A DNA stretch of 41,604 nt from Aeromicrobium sp. Root472D3 (GTDB taxonomy: Bacteria; Actinomycetota; Actinomycetes; Propionibacteriales; Nocardioidaceae). The DNA lies in assembly GCF_001426485.1 (NCBI RefSeq), contig NZ_LMET01000001.1, positions 793,793-835,396 of the forward strand. The letters run 5' to 3'. Of this stretch, positions 32,277-39,286 are shown piece by piece. The notes under the pieces were generated by a model. The model was not told where the DNA came from. It made no database searches and saw only the letters and a list, made by a program, of their open reading frames with translations. Positions within the stretch are counted from its first letter, which is position 1; the number at the start of each line of letters is the position of its first letter. The position numbers were made by a program, and so were the translations under genes.

Positions 32277-32552
32277 TCGCGCCTCGAGGCGGTAAGAACT
32301 TGTCACGCACATGACAAGTTTTCCGAATCCGACCACACGATGCGACCGATCAGTAGCGGTGTGACCTCTGTTCGTGACAGACTCTCGCGGTGACCTGCTC
32401 CCGCCACTTCCGCCCGCGCTTGCACGCATCGATGCGTCGGGGTGCAGCGTGAGGCGCCGCGTGCGCGTGGCACTGGTCCTCGCGATGGCGGTGGGTGCGC
32501 TCCCGCACTGCCAGGCCGAGCCGGACTCGCAGGCCGTCGACCGGCCGCCCGG
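32277..32552. other. 276-bp gap between convergent genes, rich in dyads
   Basis: No gene is convincing here. It holds the CTTGT/ACAAG element (32289-32320), ACCGATCAGTAGCGG (32345-32359), which resembles the repeat arm beside the XRE gene, and a perfect 14-bp palindrome ACGCATCGATGCGT (32424-32437). TGCAC/GTGCA arms (32421-32425, 32442-32446) enclose most of that palindrome. Such regulatory-looking motifs are unexpected between two convergent genes, and a small RNA or short gene is possible. Confidence 0.4.
32289..32320. repeat. Shared CTTGT-N10-ACAAG element, copy B
   Basis: AACTTGTCA (32297-32305) and TGACAAGTT (32312-32320) are perfect arms around CGCACA, preceded by GCGGTAAG and followed by TTCC. 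Copy A is at 3031-3060 upstream of the mce operon. Here it begins 12 bp past the PAS-GGDEF-EAL stop and, with the trailing Ts, could also serve as a terminator. Conservation of flanks outside the stem argues for a site or a repeat instead. Confidence 0.5.
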
Positions 32553-33389
32553 TCACAGCGACAGCAGCCGCTCCTCGTCGACCGACCCGGGTGCCGCGGA
32601 GTAGACGATCGCCCGCACGTCGGAGCCCGCGGGCTGGAAGACGTCGCCGTCGAGGGTCATCGCGCCCGCAGTGGGATGGTCGACGGTCTTGCGGGCGCCC
32701 CGGTAGACCGACGGACGCACGGTGCGCCATCGGTCGGCGAAGTCGGGGCCCGTGCCCATCAGCGACCGGACCAGCTCGCCGAGCTCGGCGTCGTCCGGGT
32801 GCGCCACGCGGGCCACGCGCAGGTCGCCGACCAGGGCGTCGCGGAACCGCTCGCGCTCGAGCGGGTCGACCCACATCGCCGAGGTGTCGTGCGTCATCTC
32901 GTACCAGGCCTGGTTGTGCGACCGGCCGGTGAGCCGCAGGGGGTCGCCCATGAGCGCGGTCCACGCCGGGTTCCACCGCAGCAGCCACCAGTCGGCCGCG
33001 TAGACCGCGGCGGGCCAGCCCGGGGCGCGGGCGAGCAGCCGCTCGACGCTGTCGGGGACGGTGCGGTCGACGGCGGACGTCGGCGCCGCCAGCCCCGCCG
33101 AGCGGTACAGGACGGCGGCGTCGGAGAGGTCGAGCGTCATGGCGCGTGCCAGTGCCGCGACGACCGCCGCCGACGGGTTCGCCGCGCGTCCCTGCTCGAG
33201 CTGGACGAGGTAGTCGACCGAGATGCCGGCCAGGGTCGCGAGCTCCTCGCGCCGCAGACCGGGGGACCGGCGGGGCCGGCCGGACGTGTCGCGGACGGCG
33301 GGGGTGCTGCGGTCGCGCCAGCCGCGCAGCAGCGACGCGAAGCCCGGCGACAGGTCCGCGTCGGGCTCCTCGACGCGGTCGACCGACAT
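32553..33389 (-). CDS. XRE regulator with MmyB-like ligand-binding domain
   Basis: A 278-residue regulator. The N-terminal HTH (~10-90) includes RRSPGLRREELATLAGIS and VDYLVQLEQGRAANPS. The rest is the MmyB-type domain, with PGWPAAVYAADWWLLRWNPAW, FADRWRTVRP, KTVDHPTAGAMTLDGDVF and a C-terminal AIVYSAAPGS. This PAS-like domain is thought to bind fatty-acyl or similar ligands. It is divergent from an SDR gene 106 bp away, a very common actinobacterial pairing in which the regulator controls the neighbouring dehydrogenase. The ATG at 33389 begins MSVDRVEEP; longer upstream frames run into the divergent SDR gene. Confidence 0.9.
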   Translation of the reverse strand: MSVDRVEEPDADLSPGFASLLRGWRDRSTPAVRDTSGRPRRSPGLRREELATLAGISVDYLVQLEQGRAANPSAAVVAALARAMTLDLSDAAVLYRSAGLAAPTSAVDRTVPDSVERLLARAPGWPAAVYAADWWLLRWNPAWTALMGDPLRLTGRSHNQAWYEMTHDTSAMWVDPLERERFRDALVGDLRVARVAHPDDAELGELVRSLMGTGPDFADRWRTVRPSVYRGARKTVDHPTAGAMTLDGDVFQPAGSDVRAIVYSAAPGSVDEERLLSL

Positions 33390-33495
33390 GACGTCAGTGT
33401 GCTCCTCGCGCCTTCTGGTCGCGAAGGTGGTGCTGCCGGTCCTACCGACGACCAGCATCTTCCGCGCCCCGTGGCGCAGACGTAGCGTCGAGGTC
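33390..33495. promoter_or_regulatory. Divergent promoter between MmyB-type regulator and SDR
   Basis: A 106-bp gap that must hold both promoters. A short dyad CGGT-CCT-ACCG lies near its middle (about 33438-33448), and GTGGTGCTG / CAGCAT pieces flank it. These are candidates for the regulator's site, but none is long enough to be sure. Confidence 0.4.
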
Positions 33496-34194
33496 ATGAC
33501 CGACATCATCGTGATCACCGGAGGCAACAAGGGGATCGGCCGCGAGACCGCGCGTCGACTGCGGGAGGCCGGGCACACCGTCGTCATCGGGGCCCGCGAC
33601 CCCGAGCGGGGCCGGGCGGCGGCCGACGAGCTGGGCGTCGCGTTCGTCCAGCTCGACGTCACCGACCAGGCCAGCGTCGACGCAGCCGCCGAGCACGTCC
33701 GCTCCGAGCACGGACGTCTCGACGTCCTGGTCAACAACGCGGGCGTCACGGGCACGTTCGCGCCCGTCGAGCAGACGCGGGCCGACGACGCCCTGGGGGT
33801 GCTCGACACCAACGTGCTCGGGGTGCTGCGGGTGACCAATGCGTTCGTCCCGCTGCTCGAGCTGTCGGACCACGCGCGGATCGTCAACGTCTCGTCGGGC
33901 GTCTCGTCGATCCACGACACGATCGAGAAGGGTTACGCCGACTGGACCGTCATCCCGCCCGTCTACGCGATGTCGAAGACCGCGCTCAACATGCTGACGG
34001 TCAAGTACGCGGCCGCGCTGCCGGCGATGCGCGTCAACGCGGCCGACCCGGGCTACACCCGCACCGACCTGAACGGCGGTGAGGGCGCCCACGACGTGAC
34101 GGAGGGGACCGACGATATCGTCCGGCTCGCGACGATCGCCGTGGACGGCCCGACCGGCACCGTCAGCAACAGTGCGGGGCCGCTGCGCTGGTAG
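33496..34194 (+). CDS. Short-chain dehydrogenase/reductase
   Basis: A 232-residue classical SDR. TGGNKGIG near the N-terminus binds NAD(P), with ARDPERG after the second strand suggesting NADP. LDVT, NNAG, VNVSSG (Ser) and YAMSK (Tyr, Lys) complete the catalytic set. DPGYTRTDLNG follows. Members with this pattern reduce carbonyls of varied small molecules. It is divergent from, and presumably controlled by, the MmyB-type regulator. The ATG at 33496 follows GCGTCGAGG. No partner genes follow directly; the next gene has its own operator. Confidence 0.88.
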   Translation: MTDIIVITGGNKGIGRETARRLREAGHTVVIGARDPERGRAAADELGVAFVQLDVTDQASVDAAAEHVRSEHGRLDVLVNNAGVTGTFAPVEQTRADDALGVLDTNVLGVLRVTNAFVPLLELSDHARIVNVSSGVSSIHDTIEKGYADWTVIPPVYAMSKTALNMLTVKYAAALPAMRVNAADPGYTRTDLNGGEGAHDVTEGTDDIVRLATIAVDGPTGTVSNSAGPLRW

Positions 34195-34245
34195 GCGTCG
34201 GCGAGGGGTGACGGCGGTCACAGCGCGTGCTACGGTGACGTTGTG

Positions 34246-34261
34246 ACGGACAGGTGTCCGT
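34246..34261. promoter_or_regulatory. TetR-like operator upstream of the CoA-transferase operon
   Basis: ACGGACA (34246-34252) and TGTCCGT (34255-34261) are perfect arms around GG. The half CGGACAGG is repeated at 34266-34273, 19 bp on, where it overlaps the AGGAG ribosome site. TACGGT (34231-34236) is a plausible -10 element. A repressor bound here could block both promoter and translation start. No TetR gene is seen in the window. Confidence 0.55.
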
Positions 34262-34279
34262 ACAGCGGACAGGAGCAAT

Positions 34280-35446
34280 GTGTCAGACCAGAAGACTGCA
34301 GGCCCGCTCGCCGGGCTCGTCGTGGCCGACTTCTCGCGGATCCTCGCGGGCCCCTACGCGACGATGCTGCTCGCCGACATGGGCGCCGAGGTCATCAAGG
34401 TCGAGAGCCCCATCGGCGACGACACGCGCACGTGGGTGCCGCCCGTGCGCGACGAGGTGTCGACGTACTACCTGAGCATCAACCGCAACAAGAAGTCGAT
34501 CGTCCTCGACCTGAAGGACCCCGACGACCTGGCCGCCGCGCAGCGCCTCGCCGCGCGCGCCGACATCGTCATCGAGAACTTCCGGCCGGGCCTGATGGCG
34601 CGCTTCGGCCTCGACTACGAGAGCATCGCCGAGGCCAACCCGGGCGTCGTCTACGCCTCGATCAGCGGCTTCGGCACCGGCGCCGGCAAGGACTACCCCG
34701 GCTACGACCTGATGGTGCAGGCCATCTCCGGGCTCATGAGCCTGACGGGCTCGCCCGACGGCCAGCCGTTCCGCGCGGGCATCTCGGTGTTCGACGTCAT
34801 GACCGGCATGCACGCCAACATCGGCATCCTGTCGGCGCTCAACGTCCGCCACGCCACCGGCAAGGGCCAGCACGTCGAGGTCAACCTGCTGGCGTCCGCG
34901 CTGTCGGGTCTCGTCAACCAGACGGGTGCGTACGTCGCGGGCGGCACCGTGCCGACGCGCATGGGCAACGCCCACCCGAGCCTGTTCCCGTACGAGCCGC
35001 TGCCCGCGTCGGACGGCGAGATCATCATCATCGCCGGCAACGACGTGCAGTTCTCCCGCCTGTGCGCGGCCCTCGGCGTCCCCGAGCTGGTCGAGGACGA
35101 GCGCTTCGCGACCAACGCCAACCGCACGAAGAACCGCGAGGAGCTGCGGCCCCTGCTCGAGGCCGAGCTCGCCAAGCGCACCAAGGCCGAGTGGTTCGAG
35201 GTGCTGCTGGCCGCGGGCGTCGCGTCCGGCCCGATCAACACGATCGCCGAGGGCGTCCAGTTCGCGGACGGCCTGGGGCTCGCGCCCGTCGTCGAGGTCG
35301 GCGAGGGCGACGCGATGGTGCCGTCGATCCGCAACCCGATCACGTTCTCGTCCAGCGACCTGCGCTACGACCTGCCGCCGCCGACGCTCGGCGAGCACAC
35401 CGACGAGATCCGCGCCTGGCTCGACGCGGAGGAGGAGGACGCATGA
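34280..35446 (+). CDS. CaiB/BaiF-type (family III) CoA-transferase
   Basis: A 388-residue enzyme that moves CoA between carboxylic acids. Features are DFSRILAGPYATMLLADMGAEVIKVE near the N-terminus, ENFRPG (99-104), and the catalytic Asp 143 in PGYDLMVQA; the C-terminal part contains NPITFSSSDLRYDLPPPTLGEHT. The start is GTG at 34280 with AGGAGC before it; an ATG two bases earlier is out of frame. It is first in a five-gene operon whose next gene overlaps by 4 bp and encodes a citryl-CoA-lyase-like protein, suggesting that it makes the CoA ester that is then cleaved. Confidence 0.92.
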   Translation: MSDQKTAGPLAGLVVADFSRILAGPYATMLLADMGAEVIKVESPIGDDTRTWVPPVRDEVSTYYLSINRNKKSIVLDLKDPDDLAAAQRLAARADIVIENFRPGLMARFGLDYESIAEANPGVVYASISGFGTGAGKDYPGYDLMVQAISGLMSLTGSPDGQPFRAGISVFDVMTGMHANIGILSALNVRHATGKGQHVEVNLLASALSGLVNQTGAYVAGGTVPTRMGNAHPSLFPYEPLPASDGEIIIIAGNDVQFSRLCAALGVPELVEDERFATNANRTKNREELRPLLEAELAKRTKAEWFEVLLAAGVASGPINTIAEGVQFADGLGLAPVVEVGEGDAMVPSIRNPITFSSSDLRYDLPPPTLGEHTDEIRAWLDAEEEDA

Positions 35447-36249
35447 GCGACGACACCGAGGTCAGCTACCCGTCCTCGCTGGGCCGGTCGACCCGCACGA
35501 CGATCACGCTGTTCGACGAGCAGATCCAGGACCTGATGGGCAACGTCGGCTTCGGCGAGCTCGCGTTCTGGCTGGCCGCCCGCCGGCGTCCGACGCCCGA
35601 GCAGGTCACGCTGTTCGAGGCGTGCCTCGTGGCGCTGGCCGACCACGGCTTCACGCCGACGGCGATCGCGACGCGCATGACGTACCTCAGCGCGCCCGAC
35701 TCGATCCAGGGCGCGCTGGCGTCCGGCCTGCTCGGCGGTGGATCGCGATTCCTCGGCGTCACTGAGGACTGCGGCAGCTACCTCGCCAAGGCCGTCGACG
35801 AGTCCGGCCTCGACGACAGCGCCACCGACGACGACTGGGACGAGCTGGCCCGCCGGCTCGTCACCGAGGCGCGCGAGACCAAGCGGTTCATCCCCGGCCT
35901 CGGGCACCCCAACCACAAGGACGGCGACCCCCGCACCCCGCGCATCTACGAGATCGCGGAGCAGACCGGCACGTACGGCCCGCACCTGGCGCTGTTCGCC
36001 GCGATCGGCCGCGTGCACCCCGAGATCATGGGGCGCACCCTGCCGCTCAACGGCGCGGGCGTGTGCGGCGCCGCGCTGGCCGACCTGGGCCTGCCGGTCG
36101 ACCTGCTGCGCGGGTTCGCCCTGCTGGCGCGCACTGCCGGGCTCGTCGGCCAGATCGCCGAGGAGAAGCTGCACCCCATGGCGATGGACGCGTACCTGCA
36201 CATCGACCGCCACTCCACGTACATCGACCCCGCGACCGATCCGCAGTAG
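35443..36249 (+). CDS. Citryl-CoA-lyase-like protein (citrate synthase superfamily)
   Basis: A 268-residue protein resembling the C-terminal lyase domain of ATP-citrate lyase and stand-alone citryl-CoA lyase. Visible marks are FGELAFWLAARRRPTPEQ, a helix with ALADHGFTPTAIATRM, the conserved PGLGHPNHKDGDPR around His 155, and LPLNGAGVCGAALADLG. It is much shorter than full citrate synthase, as expected for the lyase type. It is coupled to the CoA-transferase gene by 4 bp, so the pair would activate and split a citrate-like acid to acetyl-CoA and an oxo-acid. The actual substrate may differ from citrate because the next gene is a ring-cleaving dioxygenase. Confidence 0.85.
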   Translation: MSDDTEVSYPSSLGRSTRTTITLFDEQIQDLMGNVGFGELAFWLAARRRPTPEQVTLFEACLVALADHGFTPTAIATRMTYLSAPDSIQGALASGLLGGGSRFLGVTEDCGSYLAKAVDESGLDDSATDDDWDELARRLVTEARETKRFIPGLGHPNHKDGDPRTPRIYEIAEQTGTYGPHLALFAAIGRVHPEIMGRTLPLNGAGVCGAALADLGLPVDLLRGFALLARTAGLVGQIAEEKLHPMAMDAYLHIDRHSTYIDPATDPQ

Positions 36250-36257
36250 GAGCACGC

Positions 36258-37124
36258 ATGGCATACGCGACGGAAGACAACATCACCGATCTCGCGATCG
36301 AACGCTGGGCGACGGCGAAGGACCCGCGCCTCGCCGAGCTCATGACGGGCCTGGTCGCGCACCTGCACGACTTCGCCCGCGAGGTGCGGCTGACCGAGGA
36401 GGAGTGGATCACCGCGATCGGCTGGCTCACCAGGACCGGTCAGATCAGCGACGAGAAGCGTGAGGAGTTCATCCTCGCGTCCGACGTGCTGGGGCTCAGC
36501 ATGCTCGTGGTGCAGATGAACAACGGCTTCGTGCCCGAGGCGACGCCCGCGACCGTCCTCGGCCCGTTCCACATCGACGGCTCGCCCGCCGCGCCGTACG
36601 GATGGGACATGTCGGACGGCATCGCCGGCACCCCGTTCTTCATCACCGGCACGGTGCGGTCGACGGACGGCACGCCGATCGGCGGGGCCGTGCTCGACGT
36701 CTGGCAGGCCGACGCCGACGGCAACTACGAGGCGCAGCTCGGCATGGACGAGGCGCGCCTGCGGGCCAAGTACGAGACCCGCGAGGACGGCACGTACTGC
36801 CTGCGCAGCATCGTCCCGCTCGGCTACGCGATCCCGATGGACGGCCCGGTCGGCGACCTGATCGCCCGCACCGAGATCAGCCACTTCCGTCCCGCCCACA
36901 TCCACTTCCTGTTCGAGGAGGACGGCTACGAGCGGCTCGTCACGCACCTGTTCGCCGAGGGCACGCAGTACCTCGAGGACGACGTCGTGTTCGGCACCAA
37001 GGCCGAGCTGATCACCCCGTTCGTCCTGCACGACGGTGGTGTGGCGCCCGACGGCACGACGATCGACGGACCGTTCGTCACCGCCGAGTACGACTTCGTC
37101 CTGCAGCCCTCGGCCGCGGTCTGA
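36258..37124 (+). CDS. Intradiol ring-cleavage dioxygenase (catechol/hydroxyquinol type)
   Basis: A 288-residue Fe(III) dioxygenase that opens an ortho-dihydroxy aromatic ring between the two hydroxyls. The helical N-terminal Dioxygenase_N region (~1-95) mediates dimerisation in the family. The catalytic part carries the iron ligands: Tyr 157 in DADGNYE, Tyr 190 in PLGYAIP, His 214 and His 216 in RPAHIHF. DVWQADADG and GPVGDL are typical of the catechol/hydroxyquinol group. The substrate cannot be fixed from sequence. It lies 8 bp after the lyase gene. No muconate cycloisomerase or maleylacetate reductase is nearby. Confidence 0.9.
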   Translation: MAYATEDNITDLAIERWATAKDPRLAELMTGLVAHLHDFAREVRLTEEEWITAIGWLTRTGQISDEKREEFILASDVLGLSMLVVQMNNGFVPEATPATVLGPFHIDGSPAAPYGWDMSDGIAGTPFFITGTVRSTDGTPIGGAVLDVWQADADGNYEAQLGMDEARLRAKYETREDGTYCLRSIVPLGYAIPMDGPVGDLIARTEISHFRPAHIHFLFEEDGYERLVTHLFAEGTQYLEDDVVFGTKAELITPFVLHDGGVAPDGTTIDGPFVTAEYDFVLQPSAAV

Positions 37125-37127
37125 CCC

Positions 37128-37646
37128 ATGGACCAGACCGACGTCGGGCTGCTGCTTCTGCGGGTCGTGCTCGCCGCGCTCATCGCGGGGCACGCGCTGC
37201 AGAAGAGCGTCGGCTGGTTCGGCGGGGGCGGACGCAGCCAGACCGCGCCGGTCTTCGAGGCGTGGGGCTTCCGTCCCGGCACCGTGATGGTGACGGTCGC
37301 GGCGGTCTCCGAGCTCGCCGGCGCCGCCCTGATCGTCACGGGCCTCGCGTTCCCGCTGGGGTGCGCGATCGTGCTCGGGACGATGATCGTCGCCGCCTCG
37401 CCCACCGCCAAGAACGGGCTGTGGGCGCAGCAGGGCGGCTGCGAGGTGCCCGTGTTCTACGGGCTGCTCGCCGCCTGCCTGGCCGTCACGGGCCCGGGCG
37501 ACGCCTCGCTCGACCACGCCCTCGACGTCCCCCTCGACCACTGGTGGGTGCCCGTGGCAGCCATCGTCCTCGGCGTCATCGCCGCCGTCCCACCCATCGT
37601 GCGCAGCCGCCGGCTGCTGTCACCGATCGCAAAGGATCCATCGTGA
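37128..37646 (+). CDS. DoxX-family membrane protein
   Basis: A 172-residue membrane protein with about four hydrophobic segments: LLLLRVVLAALIAGHALQK, VMVTVAAVSELAGAALIV, FPLGCAIVLGTMIVAA, and a C-terminal WWVPVAAIVLGVIAAVP. The pattern GHALQKSVGWFGG with a Glu in the second helix fits the DoxX/quinol-oxidase-related family. It follows the dioxygenase by 3 bp and overlaps the amidohydrolase start by 4 bp, so it belongs to the operon. DoxX proteins often accompany oxidative catabolism; a redox or transport role is inferred. Confidence 0.85.
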   Translation: MDQTDVGLLLLRVVLAALIAGHALQKSVGWFGGGGRSQTAPVFEAWGFRPGTVMVTVAAVSELAGAALIVTGLAFPLGCAIVLGTMIVAASPTAKNGLWAQQGGCEVPVFYGLLAACLAVTGPGDASLDHALDVPLDHWWVPVAAIVLGVIAAVPPIVRSRRLLSPIAKDPS

Positions 37647-39067
37647 ACCAGCCCGCACCGCACCAACCCATCGTCTTCCGTGGCGGCACCGTCCTGACCA
37701 TGGACGACGCCGGCACCGTCCTGACCAATGCCGACGTGCTCGTCGTCGACGACTCGATCGTCGCGATCGGCGAGGGCATCGAGGTGCCCGAGAACGCGTT
37801 CGAGATCGACGCCACCGGCGGCATCGTCATGCCCGGCATGATCGACACGCACCGTCACATGTGGCAGACCGCGATGCGCGGCTACGGCGCCGACTGGACG
37901 CTGACGCAGTACTTCGTCTGGAACTACCTCGAGCACGGCAAGAACTTCCGGCCGCAGGACATCTACGCCGGCAACGTGCTGGGCGCGCTCGAGGCGCTCG
38001 ACGCCGGCGTCACCACGACGGTCGACTGGTCGCACGGGCTGCAGACGATCGAGCACGCCGAGGCGGCCGTCGACGGCCTGCTCGAGACGGGCGGACGGTT
38101 CGTGCTCGGCTACGGCAACATCCACCAGGCGCCGTGGGAGTGGGCGACGTCGCCCGACCTGCGCTCGTTCGTCGAGCGTCGCATCCCGCGCGACGACATG
38201 CTGGGCTTCCAGCTGGCGTTCGACGTGACGGGCGACCCCGAGTTCCCCGAGAAGGCGGCGTTCGAGGCGGCCCGCGAGCTGGGCGTCTTGGTCACGACCC
38301 ACGCCGGTGTGTGGGGCGCGACCGACGACGGCTCGATCAAGCTGATGGCCGACAACGACTGCATGGCACCCGGGACGGTCTACGTCCACGCAGCCACGCT
38401 GTCGGAGGACTCGTACCACCGCATCGCGGCGTCGGGCGGCGTCGCATCGGTGTCGTCCGAGAGCGAGTCGACCTGTGGGCAGGGCTACCCGTCGAGCTGG
38501 GCGCTGCGCCGCCACGGCATCCCGATCTCGCTGTCGATGGACACCAGCGTCTGGTGGAGCGCCGACATGTTCTCGGCGATGCGCTCGACCCTCGCGTCCG
38601 ACCGCGCCCGTGAGCACCAGATCGCCCACGAGGCGGGCGACACCGTCACCAACATCGGCCTGCGCTGCGAGGAGGTCGTCCGCTGGGCGACCCGCGGCGG
38701 CGCCGACGCCCTGGGCCTCGGCTCGACGGTCGGCCAGCTCAAGCCGGGCATGAAGGCCGACATCGTCCTGATCAAGAACGACCACTCGCCCGTCATGCTG
38801 CCGATCCTCAACACGTACGGCCACGTCGCCTTCCAGGCCCAGCGCGCCGACGTCCAGACCGTCGTCGTCAACGGCAAGCTCGTCAAGCACGATCACAAGC
38901 TCATCGGCGACGCCCTCGCCAAGGCCCGCACGGCCGTCGAGCAGACCGTCGAGCACCTCGAGTCGACCCTCGGCCCCGACGAGTGGGAAGCCGGCAAGCA
39001 CCCCGACATCCCCGAGTCCAAGGTCCTCGACAACCCGTACATGTACACCGACTACGTGGGGGAGTAG
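37643..39067 (+). CDS. Amidohydrolase of the cytosine-deaminase/TrzN-like superfamily
   Basis: A 474-residue metal-dependent TIM-barrel hydrolase. Ligands are H70 and H72 in DTHRHMWQ, H220 in TTHAGVWG, H249 in VHAATLSE and D300 in SMDTSVWW, the full set for a mononuclear-metal deaminase or hydrolase. The N- and C-terminal beta-sandwich parts are present (VLVVDDSIVAIG; LKPGMKADIVLI). Relatives remove amino or chloro groups from heteroaromatic rings or act on guanine/cytosine-like compounds. It starts with GTG, overlapping the DoxX stop. As the last gene of the ring-cleavage operon it could prepare a nitrogen-bearing ring for opening (inferred). Confidence 0.9.
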   Translation: MNQPAPHQPIVFRGGTVLTMDDAGTVLTNADVLVVDDSIVAIGEGIEVPENAFEIDATGGIVMPGMIDTHRHMWQTAMRGYGADWTLTQYFVWNYLEHGKNFRPQDIYAGNVLGALEALDAGVTTTVDWSHGLQTIEHAEAAVDGLLETGGRFVLGYGNIHQAPWEWATSPDLRSFVERRIPRDDMLGFQLAFDVTGDPEFPEKAAFEAARELGVLVTTHAGVWGATDDGSIKLMADNDCMAPGTVYVHAATLSEDSYHRIAASGGVASVSSESESTCGQGYPSSWALRRHGIPISLSMDTSVWWSADMFSAMRSTLASDRAREHQIAHEAGDTVTNIGLRCEEVVRWATRGGADALGLGSTVGQLKPGMKADIVLIKNDHSPVMLPILNTYGHVAFQAQRADVQTVVVNGKLVKHDHKLIGDALAKARTAVEQTVEHLESTLGPDEWEAGKHPDIPESKVLDNPYMYTDYVGE

Positions 39068-39096
39068 GGCTCGCGTCCTCGCGCCTGACCATAACT

Positions 39097-39134
39097 GCGA
39101 CGTTCGACTAGCCCATGGGCAGGTCGGACGTTGC
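39097..39134 (+). terminator. Long imperfect palindrome after the catabolic operon
   Basis: The two 19-nt halves match at 15 of 19 positions: GCGACGTTCGAC against GTCGGACGTTGC outside, with a perfect GCCCATGGGC core. It begins 30 bp after the amidohydrolase stop and marks the edge of the lower-GC KAP region. Terminator is the simplest reading; a junction site of an inserted segment is the alternative. Confidence 0.45.
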
Positions 39135-39257
39135 TGTCGGGGGTGGTGCATTCCGCCCAGTTGGACGCAAATTGGGCCGGGCCTGGGAAGTTGTCGGCAC
39201 TCCGCTGGGTGCCGGGAAGCGATGCGAATCCCCGCGACATCAGCCGATCGAGAGACA

Positions 39258-39274
39258 GTCGGGGAGCCCCCGAC
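39258..39274. promoter_or_regulatory. Short hairpin just upstream of the KAP NTPase gene
   Basis: GTCGGGG (39258-39264) and CCCCGAC (39268-39274) pair around AGC, ending 12 bp before the ATG at 39287. It takes the place where a ribosome site is expected, so it may be an operator or a translation-limiting hairpin. Confidence 0.35.
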
Positions 39275-39286
39275 GACACTGTTCAT

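Noticed and set aside
32289..32320. Dyad after the PAS-GGDEF-EAL gene read purely as a terminator
   Set aside because: A copy with the same flanks lies upstream of the mce operon where no gene ends, so a simple terminator does not explain it, though it may still act as one here.
32374..32604. A 76-codon plus-strand frame with a hydrophobic stretch and a Cys, like a small lipoprotein
   Set aside because: It overlaps the C-terminal end of the well-supported MmyB-type regulator, has no clear ribosome site, and its C-terminal part is low-complexity Ser/Asp.
34254..34475. A 73-codon frame starting near the CoA-transferase, including an ATG at 34278
   Set aside because: It is out of frame with the CoA-transferase, Arg/Ser-rich, and ends early; GTG at 34280 opens the conserved protein.
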